A stretch of 64,000 nt of DNA from Branchipolynoe longqiensis. Its lineage: Eukaryota; Annelida; Polychaeta; Phyllodocida; Polynoidae. Numbering within the stretch: the first letter of the stretch is position 1; every line of letters starts with the position of its first letter. Under the pieces are notes generated by a model that searched no databases, was not told the origin of the DNA, and worked only from the letters and a program-made list of their open reading frames with translations. A program made the position numbers and the translations under genes. Shown here piece after piece: positions 10,580 through 21,748 of this stretch. The stretch is taken from contig CM059187.1 of NCBI GenBank assembly GCA_030323885.1, positions 86,781,726-86,845,725 of the forward strand. Direction: 5' to 3'.

Positions 10580-11214
10580 TACCAGGTTGATTGTTGAAAT
10601 CTACGTGAAGTAATTTTATGGTGTGATGATATTTGAAGTGAAAAATACCAAAGTAATTTTCATATGCATACTGAAATGCTGGATATAGGCTTTGTTTACC
10701 CATTTTCGATCATAGCATCATAGCACAGGAATACTAAACTGCAATACATGTGTTATGATTACGCTGCTATTTACATTGACAATACAGAATAAAGTCTAGT
10801 GTTTTGATTTTGACAATTTGATTCTTTCATAGGATTGTTGTTTGTTTGCTTGTTGTTTTATGTCCTAGCAGCATATAAGGTCATCAAGACGGGCACCGAC
10901 TTGTGACGGTGCGCACTTATGACGACTTTATAGTGCTGCCCCACTGGGAGACCAGGCTACCAGCACCATGACCTGATACCCCACTCAGTCACATTATCCT
11001 GACACTGAGCCAACAAGTCCTTGCCCTATTCTAATAATGCCAAGCGTCTGACTAGGAAGCGACAAGTATACATTTTTAAGTCATTGGTTTCACTGACCAG
11101 GGTTCGAGCGCTCAAACCCATGGGTTCGGATGCCCCAATCTCTCAAAACAGGAGACGGACGCTCAACTCATCCTGTCATCCCGTCTGAATCTCTTTCTTA
11201 GGATTATGTAGCCT
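10580..11214. mobile_element. TTAA-MITE, diverged, split by a SINE-A insertion
   Basis: The part at 10580-10836 matches the interior and 3' half of the TTAA-MITE family (GATATTTGAAGTG; TTTTGATTTTGACAATTTGA). After the SINE at 10837-11191, the terminal piece TTAGGATTATGTAGCCTTAA completes the 3' end. Confidence 0.7.
10837..11191 (-). mobile_element. SINE-A, head type 1, inside a TTAA-MITE
   Basis: Flanked by TCTTTCATAGGATT (10823-10836) and TCTTTCTTAGGATT (11192-11205), a 14-bp target duplication with one mismatch. The interrupted host sequence is the end of a TTAA-MITE, so the SINE is younger than that MITE. Confidence 0.92.
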
Positions 11215-11512
11215 TAAATGCAGATTTACCTTTCCCTAAATCTACATCCGATGAGCATGACTATCCTCTTACCCGTTATTTTTCTGACAAAGACTACCTG
11301 CGGCTTAAACGCGTTCAGGTTCGCGTCCTCGTCTGCCAGTCGTAAGTTGATCAGTCAGGGGAGTTTGCCTAAGGGTATATAGTCCACATGTCGTGTGGGG
11401 GTGCGGCTGCGTGGTGATGGTAGTATTGGTGAGCTGGTAGCTATGAGGGTGGGGGTGGAGGTTGGGTGTAGAGGCGCGGAAGTTGTAGCTAGCCCGTATG
11501 TCAGCGGGTAGG
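11215..11512. other. Low-copy intronic sequence
   Basis: About 300 bp without recognised repeats or reading frames of note. G-rich from 11390 to 11480. Confidence 0.4.
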
Positions 11513-11526
11513 TAGTCTACCTATCA

Positions 11527-11856
11527 TGGTTGTTTGTTGGAGTTTAAAAGTCCCGGCAACATCTAAGGTCATATCAGGACGGGTACTGACTTTTGACAGT
11601 GCACACTCATGGCAATTTTATAGTGCTGACCCACTGGGAGACCAGGCTGCCAGCACTATAATGTGATATCCCACTCAATCACATTATCCTGATACTGAGT
11701 TAACCACTCCTTGCCCTATCCTATTAATGGAGAGCGCCATGCTAGGAAGCGACAACTACCAATTTTGTAACTCATTGGTTTGACTCGACTGGGAATCGAA
11801 CTCCCGATCTCCCGCACAGGAGGCATACGCTCTACCGATTCGGCCACCGCATTCGG
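11527..11856 (-). mobile_element. SINE-A, head type 2, with target duplication
   Basis: Flanked by TAGTCTACCTATCA (11513-11526) and TAGTCTACCTGTCA (11857-11870), a 14-bp target duplication with one mismatch. It has the second tail type (TTGTTGGAGTTT on the + strand) and the second head type (CGGTGGCCGAATCGGTAGAGCG read on the minus strand). Confidence 0.92.
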
Positions 11857-11871
11857 TAGTCTACCTGTCAA

Positions 11872-12978
11872 GTTGTCTTCTAAGTTCTAGCTGCCCGAGT
11901 GTCTACCTCTTTGTGAACCTGGTCTAGCTGAAGTCTCCCTGCTTGCAACAATGGCCCATTTATCGTGTACCTGTTTGTAAAACTGGTCTACCTGTAGCCT
12001 ACCTGTTTGTGAACCTGATCTATTTGTATTCTACCCAACTCTGTTTATGGAATTGGTAATACTGTAGTTTAGCTGTTTGTGAAGTTGATCTACCTATCGT
12101 CTACCTGTGTGTGAAACTGATCTACCTCTAGTCGACTTGTGTGTGAAATTGATCTACCTATTGTCTACCTGTGTATGTAATTGATCTACCTGTTGTCTAC
12201 CTGTGTGTGAAATTGATCTACCTGTTGTCTACTTGTGTGTGAAATCGATATCCTGTAGTCCGCCTGTGTGTGAAATTGATCTACCTGTAGTCTACATGTG
12301 TGAAATTGATCTACCTGTAGTCTATATGTGTGTGAAATTGATCTACCTGTTGTCTACCTGTGTGTGAAACCGATCTACCTTTAGGTCTACCGGTGTGAAA
12401 CTAATTTACTTATTATCTGCCTATGTGTGCAACTGATCTACCTGTAATCGACCTGTGTGTGAAACAAATCTACTTATAATCTACCTGAGTGTGAAACTGA
12501 TCTACATGTAGGTCTGCCTATGTGTGTAACTGATCTACCTATGATCTACATATGTGTGAAACTGATCTACCTGTACTCTAACTGTGCGTGAACGTGACCT
12601 ACCTGTAGGCTGTTGTCTGCCTGCGTGTGAACTCGATATCCTGTAGTCTGCCTGTGTGAAACTGATCTATCTGTGTCTACCTGTGTGTGAAACTGATCTA
12701 CCCATACTCTACATGTGTGTGAAATTGATCTACCTGTAATATACATGTGTGTGAAACTGATCTACCTGTACTCTAACTGTGAGTGAACGTGACCTACCTG
12801 AAGGCTGTAGTCTGCCTGCGTGTGAACTCGATATCCTGTAGTCTGCCTGTGTGAAACTGATCTATCTGTGTCTACCTGTGTGTGTAACTGATCTACCCAA
12901 ACTCTACATGTGTGTGAAATTGATCTACCTGTAATATACATCTGTGTGAAACTGATCTACGGGTAGTGTGCCTGTTTT
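11872..12978. repeat. 31-32-bp minisatellite (GTGAAACTGATCTACCTGTA type)
   Basis: About 33 degenerate units containing GATCTACCTGTAGTCTACCT and GTGTGTGAAACTG. Some units are grouped into higher-order blocks: the segment at about 12581-12740 recurs with few changes at about 12765-12925. Confidence 0.9.
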
Positions 12979-12984
12979 CCAAAC

Positions 12985-14000
12985 TGACCGGACGGGATGG
13001 CCGAATCCATCAGAGCGCCGGCTGACTTCCTATCCGGGAGGTCGTGGGTTCGAATACCAACCTAGTCAAACTTACAAAATTATCAAATTGACTCCTGTCA
13101 ACCCCTAGCCTGGCGATCAGCATAAAGCCCCAGTCACATATAGCCGGTCAAGCCCCGGATTTTGAGCCGTACCACCGACAGACCAACGGCCTGGACTGTC
13201 CCGGACCGCCATGGATAAAATCACTGTTTTCATAGATTTTTGCCTCGCAGTCACACTTTCCCGGACGAGCCCCGGACCAAAGGCCGGACCACCCCGGACC
13301 GCCCCGTACCACCCCCAGAATGGCCCCAGACGAGCCCGGACTGGGCCGGACCGGCCCCTGACTAACCCAGACGAGGCCGGACCACCCCCGGACTGCCCCG
13401 GACCACCCCCGAACTATCCTGGACCACCCCCAGACCACCCCTGGCTGTCCGGGAGTGGTCTGCCTTGGCCGGGGGTAGTCCGGGACAGTCCGGGGATGGT
13501 CCGGAGATGGTCCGGGTCAAACCGTGGCTCAAAATGACCCCGTACCACCCCCAGACAGGCCCGGTCCACCCCGGACCACCCCGGGAATAGCCGGATCACC
13601 CCCGGACCACCTCTGGATCAGTCCGGACTGGGCTGGATTGAGCCCGGATCGCAAAATCCCCCAGACCGCCCCGGATTATTTAAACATTTTAAAACATCTG
13701 GGGGCCGAGCCCGGACGGCGCCGGACAAGCCACGGATCAGGCCGGATCGGGGGGTGTTGGCACGGACGAGCCACGGACGAGCCACGGATCACCCCGGATC
13801 GCCCCGGACCACCCCGGATGGCGGTCCGGGGCTCGTCCGGCCCCTGATCCGGGTATGTGTGACTGGGGCTTAAATGCAAAGTATCACGCACAAATACGAC
13901 AGAGTAAAGTGGGGCAGCACTATAAAGTCGCTATGAGTGTGCACTATCACAAGTGGGTGCCTGTCGTTGATGTTACCAGGACGTACAACTCCTAGATGTT
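12985..14000 (+). mobile_element. SINE-A, head type 1, split by a TWA-MITE
   Basis: Head and first body part at 12985-13125 (GACGGGATGGCCGAATCCAT; GTGGGTTCGAATACC). The element resumes at about 13871 with the body (GTGGGGCAGCACTATAAAGT; GTGCACTATCACAAGTGGG) and the tail GTTACCAGGACGTACAACTC. The insertion in between is the MITE at 13126-13870, so the MITE is younger than the SINE. A second 3' SINE scrap follows at about 14030-14110. Confidence 0.85.
13126..13870 (+). mobile_element. TWA-MITE, CCGGACC-rich foldback type, 745 bp
   Basis: The termini AGCCCCAGTCACA and TGTGACTGGGGCT are exact inverted repeats, flanked by TAA on both sides (13123-13125, 13871-13873). The interior is very GC-rich and made of short CCGGACCACCCC-like subrepeats in both orientations, so the single strand can fold extensively. 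A 3-bp TWA target duplication points to PIF/Harbinger mobilisation. There is no coding capacity; the frames through it are Pro/Gly/Arg artefacts. A relative lies at 47792-48245 in opposite orientation. Confidence 0.88.
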
Positions 14001-14110
14001 ACCAGGACGTAAAACTCCAAGAACCAACTAACCAGCACACTGACAGGTTGGTGCCCATCCTGGTATGACATTAGATATTGCTAGGACGTAAATCTCCAAT
14101 AAAGGCACAA

Positions 14111-14519
14111 ACGAACTGTCCCATTCCCGACACGAGTGCGCAGTTGAAGAGAAGTCATTACAGTAATGCAACTGACTTAGACTCTTCTACTTCAAACACA
14201 TACATGATAGACTGATAGTGATACCCGCCGGCTATGCGGTACGAACATACACCTGAAATAGATCCTACCTGTTTACTAAGGTTATCCAAAGAGGGTATCT
14301 GATTCAGCTTAAGAAGTGTACCCACCCTACTTGCTGACATCATAATTCCTGTGAAAATAATCTGTCACTAAATAGCTTTTGATATATATATATATGTTAA
14401 TGTTATTCTATATATGTGCTCTATAAAGATGTTATGGGAATATAAATAAGGACACTGTCCCACACAGTTTCATTATTTGTGCGTGCAAAACTAGGGACTT
14501 AGTTATAGTTATTCTCAGT
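14111..14519. other. Low-copy intronic sequence
   Basis: No repeat family was recognised and no gene is supported. A short TA run is at 14382-14395. Confidence 0.4.
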
Positions 14520-14529
14520 AATGTAGAAG

Positions 14530-14859
14530 GTTTTGTTGTTTGTTTGTTGGAGTTTTACGTCATGGTAACATCTAAGGTCATATCAGGACAGGTACCGACT
14601 TGTGACAGTGCACACTCATGGTGAGTATATAGTGCTGTCCCACTGGGAAATCAGGCCACCAGCACCATGACCCGATATCCCACTCAGTCACATTATCCTG
14701 ACACTGAGCTAACCAGTTAATAATATTAACGCCAAGCACCAGGTTAGGAAGCGACAAGTATCAATTTTAAAGTCATTGGTTTGACTCTATCGGGAACCGA
14801 ACTCCCGACCTTCCGCACGCGAGGCTCGCGCTCTACCCATTAGGCCACTGCACCCAGTG
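14530..14859 (-). mobile_element. SINE-A, head type 2, with 10-bp target duplication
   Basis: Flanked by AATGTAGAAG at 14520-14529 and 14860-14869. The 3' end (plus-strand start TTTTGTTGTTTGTTTGTTGG) has the TTGGAGTTTTACG tail type. Confidence 0.92.
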
Positions 14860-15030
14860 AATGTAGAAGTTATGACCCATGAACACAACCCACAACACCT
14901 GACCTCATAGCATCCTGGTGGACCGTCCTTTAATAATCACTAGTTTAGTCATCTATACCGCTATGGCAATATCTGCTTGGAGAGTACAGTAGAGCCTGTC
15001 CTGGTTGGCCATCCTCCTATATACTACATC

Positions 15031-15510
15031 ACGGTGTGGTGGTTTCAGCGGGTTCCCGTGCTCAGAGGTGTCCCTCGCTTCTGCACTGCTTCTGCGCATG
15101 CGCGGATTTCGCATCAACTCGGGTCACCTGAGCCACTTATTGGCGCATGCGCACATCCTACAAACTCGGGTCGAATAATCGAATACGCTTCTCCGCGCTC
15201 GGGTGGACAATCTTTTTATTTATTTTTTTATTACCGATAAAAATACAGCAAAATGGGATTTAAAGTATTTTATGATGGCCCAGTTTACCTATATTTCCAT
15301 TTAATTAATCTAAGTTATTCTTTTTTTGCACATGGCACGTGTATTTGTCGACTCCACTCGCCGTGTTCTATTTGAATTTCTGACGACTGGGATGACCCGA
15401 GTCGCCCGGGTAGTGTTAATCGATTACGGCCATCCTGATTAGATTCTGACGCATGCGCAGAAGCAAGGGACACCTCTGAGCACGGGAACCCGCTGAAACC
15501 ACCACAACGG
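15031..15510. mobile_element. Foldback (long-TIR) element, GGTGTGGTGG family
   Basis: Left arm CGGTGTGGTGGTTTCAGCGG.. (from 15032) and right arm, its reverse complement (to about 15509), match for more than 50 bp. The left arm carries a 13-bp partial duplication (CTTCTGCACTGCTTCTGCGC). Outer bases resemble those of the larger element at 52300-52803. No protein is encoded; the superfamily is unknown. Confidence 0.78.
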
Positions 15511-16600
15511 TTCCAGCGGCGCTGTGCATTGTGGGATGCGTCAGAGCAAAACAAAGCAGTGAGAAGCACATGGCAAATGCTAATTAATACACTGGGTGCA
15601 GCTATGAAATGTGCTAGTTTCAGCTCATCTCAGCTCTTGTTTGAAACATAGAATACCAACTAAAATATATATAATAAATTAAGATATTAATCTTTTATCC
15701 AGCATTGCATTTACATCAATATAATCTGCACATATTATGCCATGTGCATTTAGATTTAGACAAATCTAGGCACTCAGACTAGTGTTAGAGCCATAGCCAG
15801 AGTCAGTTTTATTTATTTTATTCATGTTTTTATTTATATTCTATCATTAATGACATATGTAGAAATAGAAAATGAGTAGGGTTAATCAGATATTGGTTAT
15901 ATATTTCTTTGAAACAAGTTTTTGTTGACACATTTGACATTTTAATATTTAGAACAAGAATTACTTCTGACTAATCAATGGTGATGTAAACATCAGCCTC
16001 TGAAGTGACTGAAATTGTATCTTAAGCATATTCATTATATTATTATATTGCATCCTTCTGTCCATGTTTGTGCCAAATTGCTATGTATTTCTATATATTT
16101 TGAATAAAATGCCAGTTTTGCCCTACGCGTATCGGCAAACTCAATGGCAGCGCGCCTTTGCTTTGCTCCCGGCCCCGTTTTCAGCGCATGCGCAGTCGGA
16201 ACCGTGATGTAGTCTATTGCTTGTAGAGCTCCACACATGGTTGATTGACACCACAAATACGTGGTGCATTCGACAAAACAAACATTACATGGGAGAGACA
16301 ACCCCCAGCCTGCAACCCACCTGTGTACCATGGCCTGTGTGCTTACTAAGGATATCCTTATCTGTCTCTGTTAACCCTTTTCCCGCTGTGTCCCTGTGGT
16401 TCCTGTGACTCTCAGCCTGCTGTGTCCCCGTGGTTCCTATGAGTATAATAACCCTTCCTTTTACTTTGCCGTAGAATCAGAGAATTTAACACAAAGCCGA
16501 TGGACTGGCGAATGGTCAGGCCCGTGTTTTCACGATCATTTGCAGCCAGATTTTAAATATATATATATATAATTCTTTTGGCGGTACAGTGAGTGTATAT
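15511..16600. other. Low-copy, AT-rich intronic sequence
   Basis: No repeat family was identified in most of this kilobase. A GC-richer patch with CAGCGCATGCGCAGTCGG (16178-16195) resembles an NRF1-type palindrome. CTGTGTCCCTGTGGTTCCT is duplicated at 16385-16440. No gene is supported. Confidence 0.4.
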
Positions 16601-16629
16601 ATATGTGGGTTTGGGGTGGGGGGAGTGAG

Positions 16630-16870
16630 TGGTGCATGCACAGACGGGTGGCACCCCAAAATGGATTTGAGGTTGACTAGGCTGGAAGAGTGGATGACTA
16701 GATCAAGGCTTATTCAGTCGATGACTAAAGGGAGGAGTTAGAGCTGAGGAGCAAATGGAAGAAATCCAAATTGGCAGAGGTGGGGGCACGGGGAATCGAA
16801 CCACCGACCTTCAGATTAGGAGGCTGACCTAGAAAAAAGTCAGACACTCTAACCACCCCACCACAGAGAA
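16630..16870 (-). mobile_element. SINE-C: single tRNA-derived element
   Basis: The minus strand reads GGTGGGGTGGTTAGAGTGTC, a variable region, then GGTCGGTGGTTCGATTCC, i.e. A-box-like and B-box-like promoter parts of a tRNA-derived SINE. It is unlike SINE-A or SINE-B, and no second copy was seen in the window. Confidence 0.6.
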
Positions 16871-17079
16871 CACCAGTGGGATATCACTATAATAGTTTAC
16901 TCCCCCCCCCCCCCCAGCTGAAAATGCACATCAACCTAAGGTTGTTGAGACCAAATCCAATCGAGAAACTGGAGACAATGTTACTGGTACTAAGTGTTGG
17001 AAGACCGTCTTACACCCCGCGACATTGTGACTTGAACCCGGTTGATTGGTGACAATGTTCCTTCATTGAGTAATTGTGG

Positions 17080-17425
17080 TTTTGCGCCCAAACAACATCT
17101 GAGATTTTACCAGCATTAGTATTTAATACTGACTTGTGACAGTATATGCTAATAGTAATTCTAATACCAGTAATACTAATAACAACTTTGCAATGCTGCC
17201 CCATTGGGATCCACAGTGCCCCCCCCCCCCCCCGGAACCACTACCTGATATTCCACTGAGTCACATTATCCCGACATATTGTCCTATCCCAGTAATATTG
17301 AGCAGCAGGCAAATTAGCTATTAGTATCGTCTTGATAAATATATGGGTTTCATCCTCTCACAGATCGAACTCAGGACCTTCCACACACGAAGCAGAGCAC
17401 TGCCCACTGAGCCGTCCTTTAGGGG
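17080..17425 (-). mobile_element. SINE-A, strongly diverged, minus strand
   Basis: Body motifs survive: ACAACATCTGAGATTTTACC; GACTTGTGACAGTATATGCT; ATGCTGCCCCATTGGGATCC; CACTGAGTCACATTATCCCG. A C14-15 run (17221-17234) is inserted in the middle. The head lies at 17360-17425 (CAGATCGAACTCAGGACCTT). Confidence 0.7.
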
Positions 17426-17796
17426 GTATGGACTATTTTCCAGCTAAGAGATCATTTGGTGGCGGGATCGATTGCTGGAGATACTGATACGCCCACATTC
17501 ATGCAAATGTATCGGTTGCCAAGTTGCAATACAACTCTTCCGAGAGACCCGGGATGGGACCCAGCAGGCCACTAATCAGACTCCTGGTCCTGCTATGGTG
17601 GGGGTGGAGCAGACGGCATCAGTACAGTTTACATGCCAAACACAGGCGGGCGGTGAGGGGGGGGGGGGGGGGGTGCCCAGTGGTAGCACGCCCACACAAC
17701 AGTCAGTGTGTGTGTGCCTGCGTGTGTGTGCGGTGCACCGGTGAAGTGGTAGGGACCCTGATGCCTCCTGGGTGGGTGGAGGTGCTGATATGGTTT
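17426..17796. other. Low-copy intronic sequence with G-tract
   Basis: Contains a G15-16 tract at about 17657-17672 and a TG-rich run (17704-17732). No gene is supported. Confidence 0.4.
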
Positions 17797-17806
17797 CTAC
17801 TTAGGT

Positions 17807-18137
17807 TCCTTGGTTGTTGGAATCTTAAATCCTGGCAACATCTAAGGTCATATCAGGATGCGTATCGATTTGTGACAGTATTGACTCATGGTGACTTATT
17901 AGTGTGGCCCCACTGGGAGACCAGGCCACTTGCACCATGACCTGATAACCCACTCAGACACATTATCCTGATCCAGATCCAACCAGTCCTTGCGTGATCC
18001 TAATAATGCATAGCACCTGGATAGGAAGCTAGCAATACCAATTTTGTAAGTCTTTGGTTTGACTCGACCAGGAATCGAACTCCCGACCTTCCGCACGGGA
18101 AGCCTGCGCTCTACCGATTCGGCCATCACGTCTGGTA
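17807..18137 (-). mobile_element. SINE-A, head type 2
   Basis: Flanked by CTACTTAGGT (17797-17806) and CTACTTATGT (18138-18147), a probable 10-bp target duplication with one difference. The 3' tail type is TTGGTTGTTGGAATCTTAAA on the + strand. Confidence 0.87.
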
Positions 18138-18147
18138 CTACTTATGT

Positions 18148-18449
18148 CAGGGTGTAGATGATCAGTGTAAGTGGGAGTGTCAGATTTGACTTCGGGAATA
18201 CATCCAGGATATGGTATTTTAAACTAATATAAATTATGTATTAGGACAATTTCACTGCAATCTACATTAGAAACATGTGTATGGCAAGTCTCCTACTCCT
18301 AGCAAGTTTCGTCATCAGGAACAATGCCAGTTTAAGGAATATGGCCTATAGTGAAGAATTGGGGTGAGGGCCAAACGCACTCACTTCCGGCCATGTACTC
18401 ACGCCGGGTCACAGCTTCAGTCCTTTCTCAGGAACCAGTGGAAAAAAGA
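18148..18449. other. Low-copy intronic sequence
   Basis: Nothing recognised in this 300-bp stretch. Confidence 0.4.
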
Positions 18450-18647
18450 AAGAATGGACAAATGAGTTGAATGCCCATCTCCCATTTTAGTAGATCGTGT
18501 GATTCGAATACTGGTCGAGTCAAACCAATGACTTTAAAAATTGATACTTGTCGCTTCCTAGCCAGGCGCTCGGCATTGTTAGCATTATTGGTACCCATCC
18601 TGATATGACCTGAGATGTTGCCTGGACATTAAACTCCAACAACCAAC
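18450..18647 (+). mobile_element. SINE-A, head type 1, internally deleted
   Basis: The head and first body block run normally to the GCGCTCGGCATT block. The sequence then jumps to the 3' part (GGTACCCATCCTGATATGAC), losing about 140 bp of the middle. The tail is of the CTCCAACAACCAAC type, so a type 1 head is combined with a type 2 tail. Confidence 0.82.
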
Positions 18648-19090
18648 TAGCACAAAGGAACTCAAAATATTCATATACTGAAGCTAAACTCCATAGAAGG
18701 ACCGTTCGACTTGTACTGATTGAACCCCCGGGCAGCCCACCACCCACCCTCACCCCCACCCCATCCATCCCCCGTCCCAATCCCAAATGGCTCCACCCTT
18801 CGGTGATCATCAAGCATATCCACAGACACCGCCAAATGCCCAGATTCCCTTTGTGTGACTCTGCAATCACCAGACAACAGTCTCACCCTTGTATTGATCT
18901 CCCACAGTCAAACTATCCCCCCTCCTTTCAGCCCCCCCACCACCCAATGGTGGCTGGTCCCTTATATACGCAGATCCCCATTCACCAGGTCACCGCCCCC
19001 ATCGTGGCCATCACTTCCCATGAAATTTTCCTGCCCACCTGCCTTTTCTCACAATTCAAATTATAGGGTCATTATCTTACTCTCATACCA
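18648..19090. other. Low-copy, C-rich intronic sequence
   Basis: No repeat family or gene was recognised. Overlapping frames on both strands are short and unsupported. Confidence 0.4.
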
Positions 19091-19418
19091 GACGTGGTAG
19101 CCAAATCGGTAGAGTGCAGGCTTCCCACGCGGAAGGTCAGGAGATTGAAACCCGGTCGAGTCAAACAAATGACTTACTAAATTTATGCCTGTCACTACCT
19201 AGCCAGGTGCTCGGTATTACTAGGATAGGGAAAGGACTGCTTAGCTCAGTATCAGGATAATGTGACTGAGTGGGATATCAGGTCATGGTGCCAGTGGCCT
19301 AGTAGCCCACTGGGATAGCACTATAAATTCGCCATGATCGTACACTGTAATAAATCGGTACCTATCCTGTTAAGATCTCAAATGTTGCTAGGATGTAAAG
19401 CCCCAGTAAACAAACAAA
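19091..19418 (+). mobile_element. SINE-A, head type 2
   Basis: The head GACGTGGTAGCCAAATCGG with GTAGAGTGCAGGCTTCCC, a B-box region GGAGATTGAAACCCGG, then the whole body in order. The tail GTTGCTAGGATGTAAAGCCC precedes an AAACAAACAA run. Confidence 0.87.
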
Positions 19419-19529
19419 TCTTTCTCTCAAGTCTCATACAATTGACAACTCAGCAAACAAGTATAGTGTAGCAAACTGTATCAACCCAGAATAAACATTG
19501 TGACTTCACTTTCCTGTCTGTGTGTCAAT

Positions 19530-19945
19530 AGCCGTGTTTACATGGGCAATTGTGAAGTGAATTAGGCAAATCGATTTATATGAAGCGATGTAGTGGCACG
19601 TTTACACGACGAATTTGAAACTGTCTCCACGACTGGGAACCAGCAGCCTTAGTGGTGAGCTTGTAGCCGGTGAGCACCGCTATTTGACACTATCAGCGAC
19701 CGGGAACCAGCAGCCTTAGTGGTGAGCCTGTAGCCGGCGAGCACCGCTATTTTACACTATTGCCGCCCGGGAACCAGCTGAATCGCTTCATATAAACCAC
19801 CTCGCAAGGTGGTTTACATAAAGTGAATCATATGAAGCGAATCAGCCCTAATCCGCCTCAGAGTCGCGTTTACACGGCGAATGTGAGGCGAACTAGGCAA
19901 GGCGATTTATATGAAGCGACTTAACTCGCCCATGTAAACACGGCT
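19530..19945. mobile_element. MITE with AGCCGTGTTTACATGGGC termini
   Basis: The termini AGCCGTGTTTACATGGGC and GCCCATGTAAACACGGCT are perfect inverted repeats. GCGATTTATATGAAGCGA occurs near both ends in direct orientation. Inside, a ~64-bp segment (GGGAACCAGCAGCCTTAGTG...) is tandemly duplicated at about 19637-19765. A clear target duplication was not found. It is probably a PIF/Harbinger- or hAT-type MITE, superfamily unresolved. Confidence 0.75.
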
Positions 19946-20026
19946 TAATGTAGATCTCTCTGGCAAGTTGCTACATATTACAATAGCTACCAGCAGACAT
20001 ATATGAACACCATTCAGATAATCTAA

Positions 20027-20222
20027 AGTTGCATAATCCAATGGTTTTGGGTTTCTATCACATTCAATATTTGTATAATAGGTTGATCATTATAAGCAAG
20101 TCTGTATTAGTTTAAGGTAACCTTCATTCCAAAGGGTTAAATTTGAAAATATTGTCAATGAAAAACATGCAAAGTTAATTTGTGTGCACACTAAAATGCT
20201 GAAGATGTTTTGTTAACCAATT
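20027..20222 (+). mobile_element. TTAA-MITE 5' fragment
   Basis: Starts AAAGTTGCATAATCCAATGG and continues with the internal motifs GGTTGATCATTATAA and AAAACATGCAAAGTTAATTT. The 3' half is missing; the 10-bp satellite begins just after it. Confidence 0.72.
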
Positions 20223-20235
20223 AATGAATTATTGG

Positions 20236-20585
20236 GCATGGCATGGCATAGCATAGCATATCATATCATATCATATCATAACATAGCATAGCATAGCATG
20301 GCATAGCCTAGCACAGAACAACACAATACAGCACAACACAGCACAACAGAGCACAACACAACACAATACAGCACAACACAGCACAACACAGCACAACACA
20401 GCACAACACAGCACAACACAGCACAACACAACACAACACAGCACAACACAGCACAAAACAGCACAACACAGTACAACACAGCACAACACAGCACAACACA
20501 GCACAACACGGCACAACACAGCACAACACAGCACAACACAGCACAACACAGCACAACACAGCACAACACAGCACAACATAGCATA
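20236..20585. repeat. 10-bp minisatellite (CACAGCACAA)n
   Basis: About 30 copies of CACAGCACAA, with a preceding GCATAGCATA/TATCATATCA stretch. The minus-strand Cys/Val/Leu frames are products of this repeat. Confidence 0.93.
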
Positions 20586-20744
20586 GGACTAGGAGCACCA
20601 AACTGCAATAAAGTTTAATGAATGAGCCAACCAGTCTCTGGATTTGAGAATCAAATCTAAGTAAGTGTTTCAGTTCAGAAACAAATTTACGCTTTTATTG
20701 AATTATGCATCTTTATGAAACGAGTTCCTCCTCCCTTATATACC

Positions 20745-20985
20745 TACCACACAGTCTGACTTGAGCAACCGTGGTTCGAATCCCGGCTGAGCCAAACCGA
20801 AAACTTTAAAAAAGAAGAAAAAAGAGTGATACTTGTGAACACCTTATGTGAAGCTTGGTTGCTACTATGATAGGGACCTATTGCTTGGCTCAGTGCCTAG
20901 TTAATATGATTGAGTGGGATATTGACTCATGCTTCTGGTGGCACTGTAGCCAAGTGGGGCAACACTATAAACCTCCCACGATTGT
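20745..20985 (+). mobile_element. SINE-A, degraded copy
   Basis: The B-box part GGTTCGAATCCCGGCTGAGC and body parts GTGCCTAGTTAATATGATTG and TGGGGCAACACTATAAACC are recognisable. It lacks the 3' end and has an A-rich insertion at 20810-20825. Confidence 0.6.
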
Positions 20986-21352
20986 GTATTTTCAAAAGGG
21001 GCCATGCAAAGTTTTCATCATTTCCAAAGTTGTACAAAACGTGCAATTCCCCTCCAAAGTAATATACATCAACATTTAAATACTTTGTTGAATACAACAT
21101 TTTAAATATAAACATGCTATTAAATGATGAACAGCATACTCGACTGACACCACCGCCCCCCTCCTGTCATTCACTCTGTATGACCGCGATTCTGTGAACA
21201 TGTGAACACTTTGGATGGCCTAATATCACCTAAAATGTGGTTAGAATCCCAAACCCCAGCCACGCACCGCTCTTGCATGGGCGTTTCCATGCATACCCCA
21301 TTGTATGGGGGCTACTGGCAACACGTAAGTGAAGCCTGTGATACTGATAGAA
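20986..21352. other. Low-copy intronic sequence
   Basis: No feature was recognised. Confidence 0.4.
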
Positions 21353-21435
21353 GATTGTTGGAGTTTTAGGTCCTGACAACATCTGAGGTCATATCAGGAC
21401 GGATACCGACTTGGTCATATCAGGACGGATACCGA
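21353..21435 (-). mobile_element. SINE-A 3' fragment with local duplication
   Basis: GTTGGAGTTTTAGGTCCTGA starts a minus-strand SINE-A 3' end. The piece CATATCAGGACGGATACCGA then occurs twice in a row before another SINE-A begins at 21437. Confidence 0.72.
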
Positions 21436-21436
21436 C

Positions 21437-21748
21437 TTTGTTTGTTTGTTTGTTTTACGTCCTAGCAACATCTAAGGTCATATCAAGACGGGTACCGACT
21501 TGTGCGCTCATGGCGACTTCATGGTGCTGCCCCACCGGGAGACCAGGCCACCAACACCATGACCTGATATCCCACTCAGTCAGATTATTCTGACACCAAT
21601 CCAACCCTATCCTAATAATGCCGAGCGCCTAGCTAGGAAGTGACAATTATAAATTTGGTAAGTCACTGGTTTGACTCGACCAGGAGTTGAACTCCCGAAC
21701 TTCCGGACGAGAGGCCTACGCTCTTCTGATTCGACCACCGCGTCCGGT
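21437..21748 (-). mobile_element. SINE-A, head type 2, minus strand
   Basis: A nearly complete copy from the tail (TTTGTTTGTTTTACGTCCTA) to the head (GATTCGACCACCGCGTCCGG). It has the type 1 tail with a type 2 head and lies directly downstream of another SINE-A 3' fragment. Confidence 0.85.

Noticed and set aside
13148..13891. Several overlapping Pro/Gly/Arg frames
   Set aside because: They are produced by CCGGACC subrepeats inside a MITE with defined ends and target duplication.
15031..15510. Long terminal repeats of a retrovirus-like element
   Set aside because: The end repeats are inverted, not direct, and no gag or pol sequence lies between them.
20271..20608. Cys/Val/Leu-rich peptide resembling a cysteine-rich protein
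   Set aside because: It is a translation of the 10-bp CACAGCACAA satellite.
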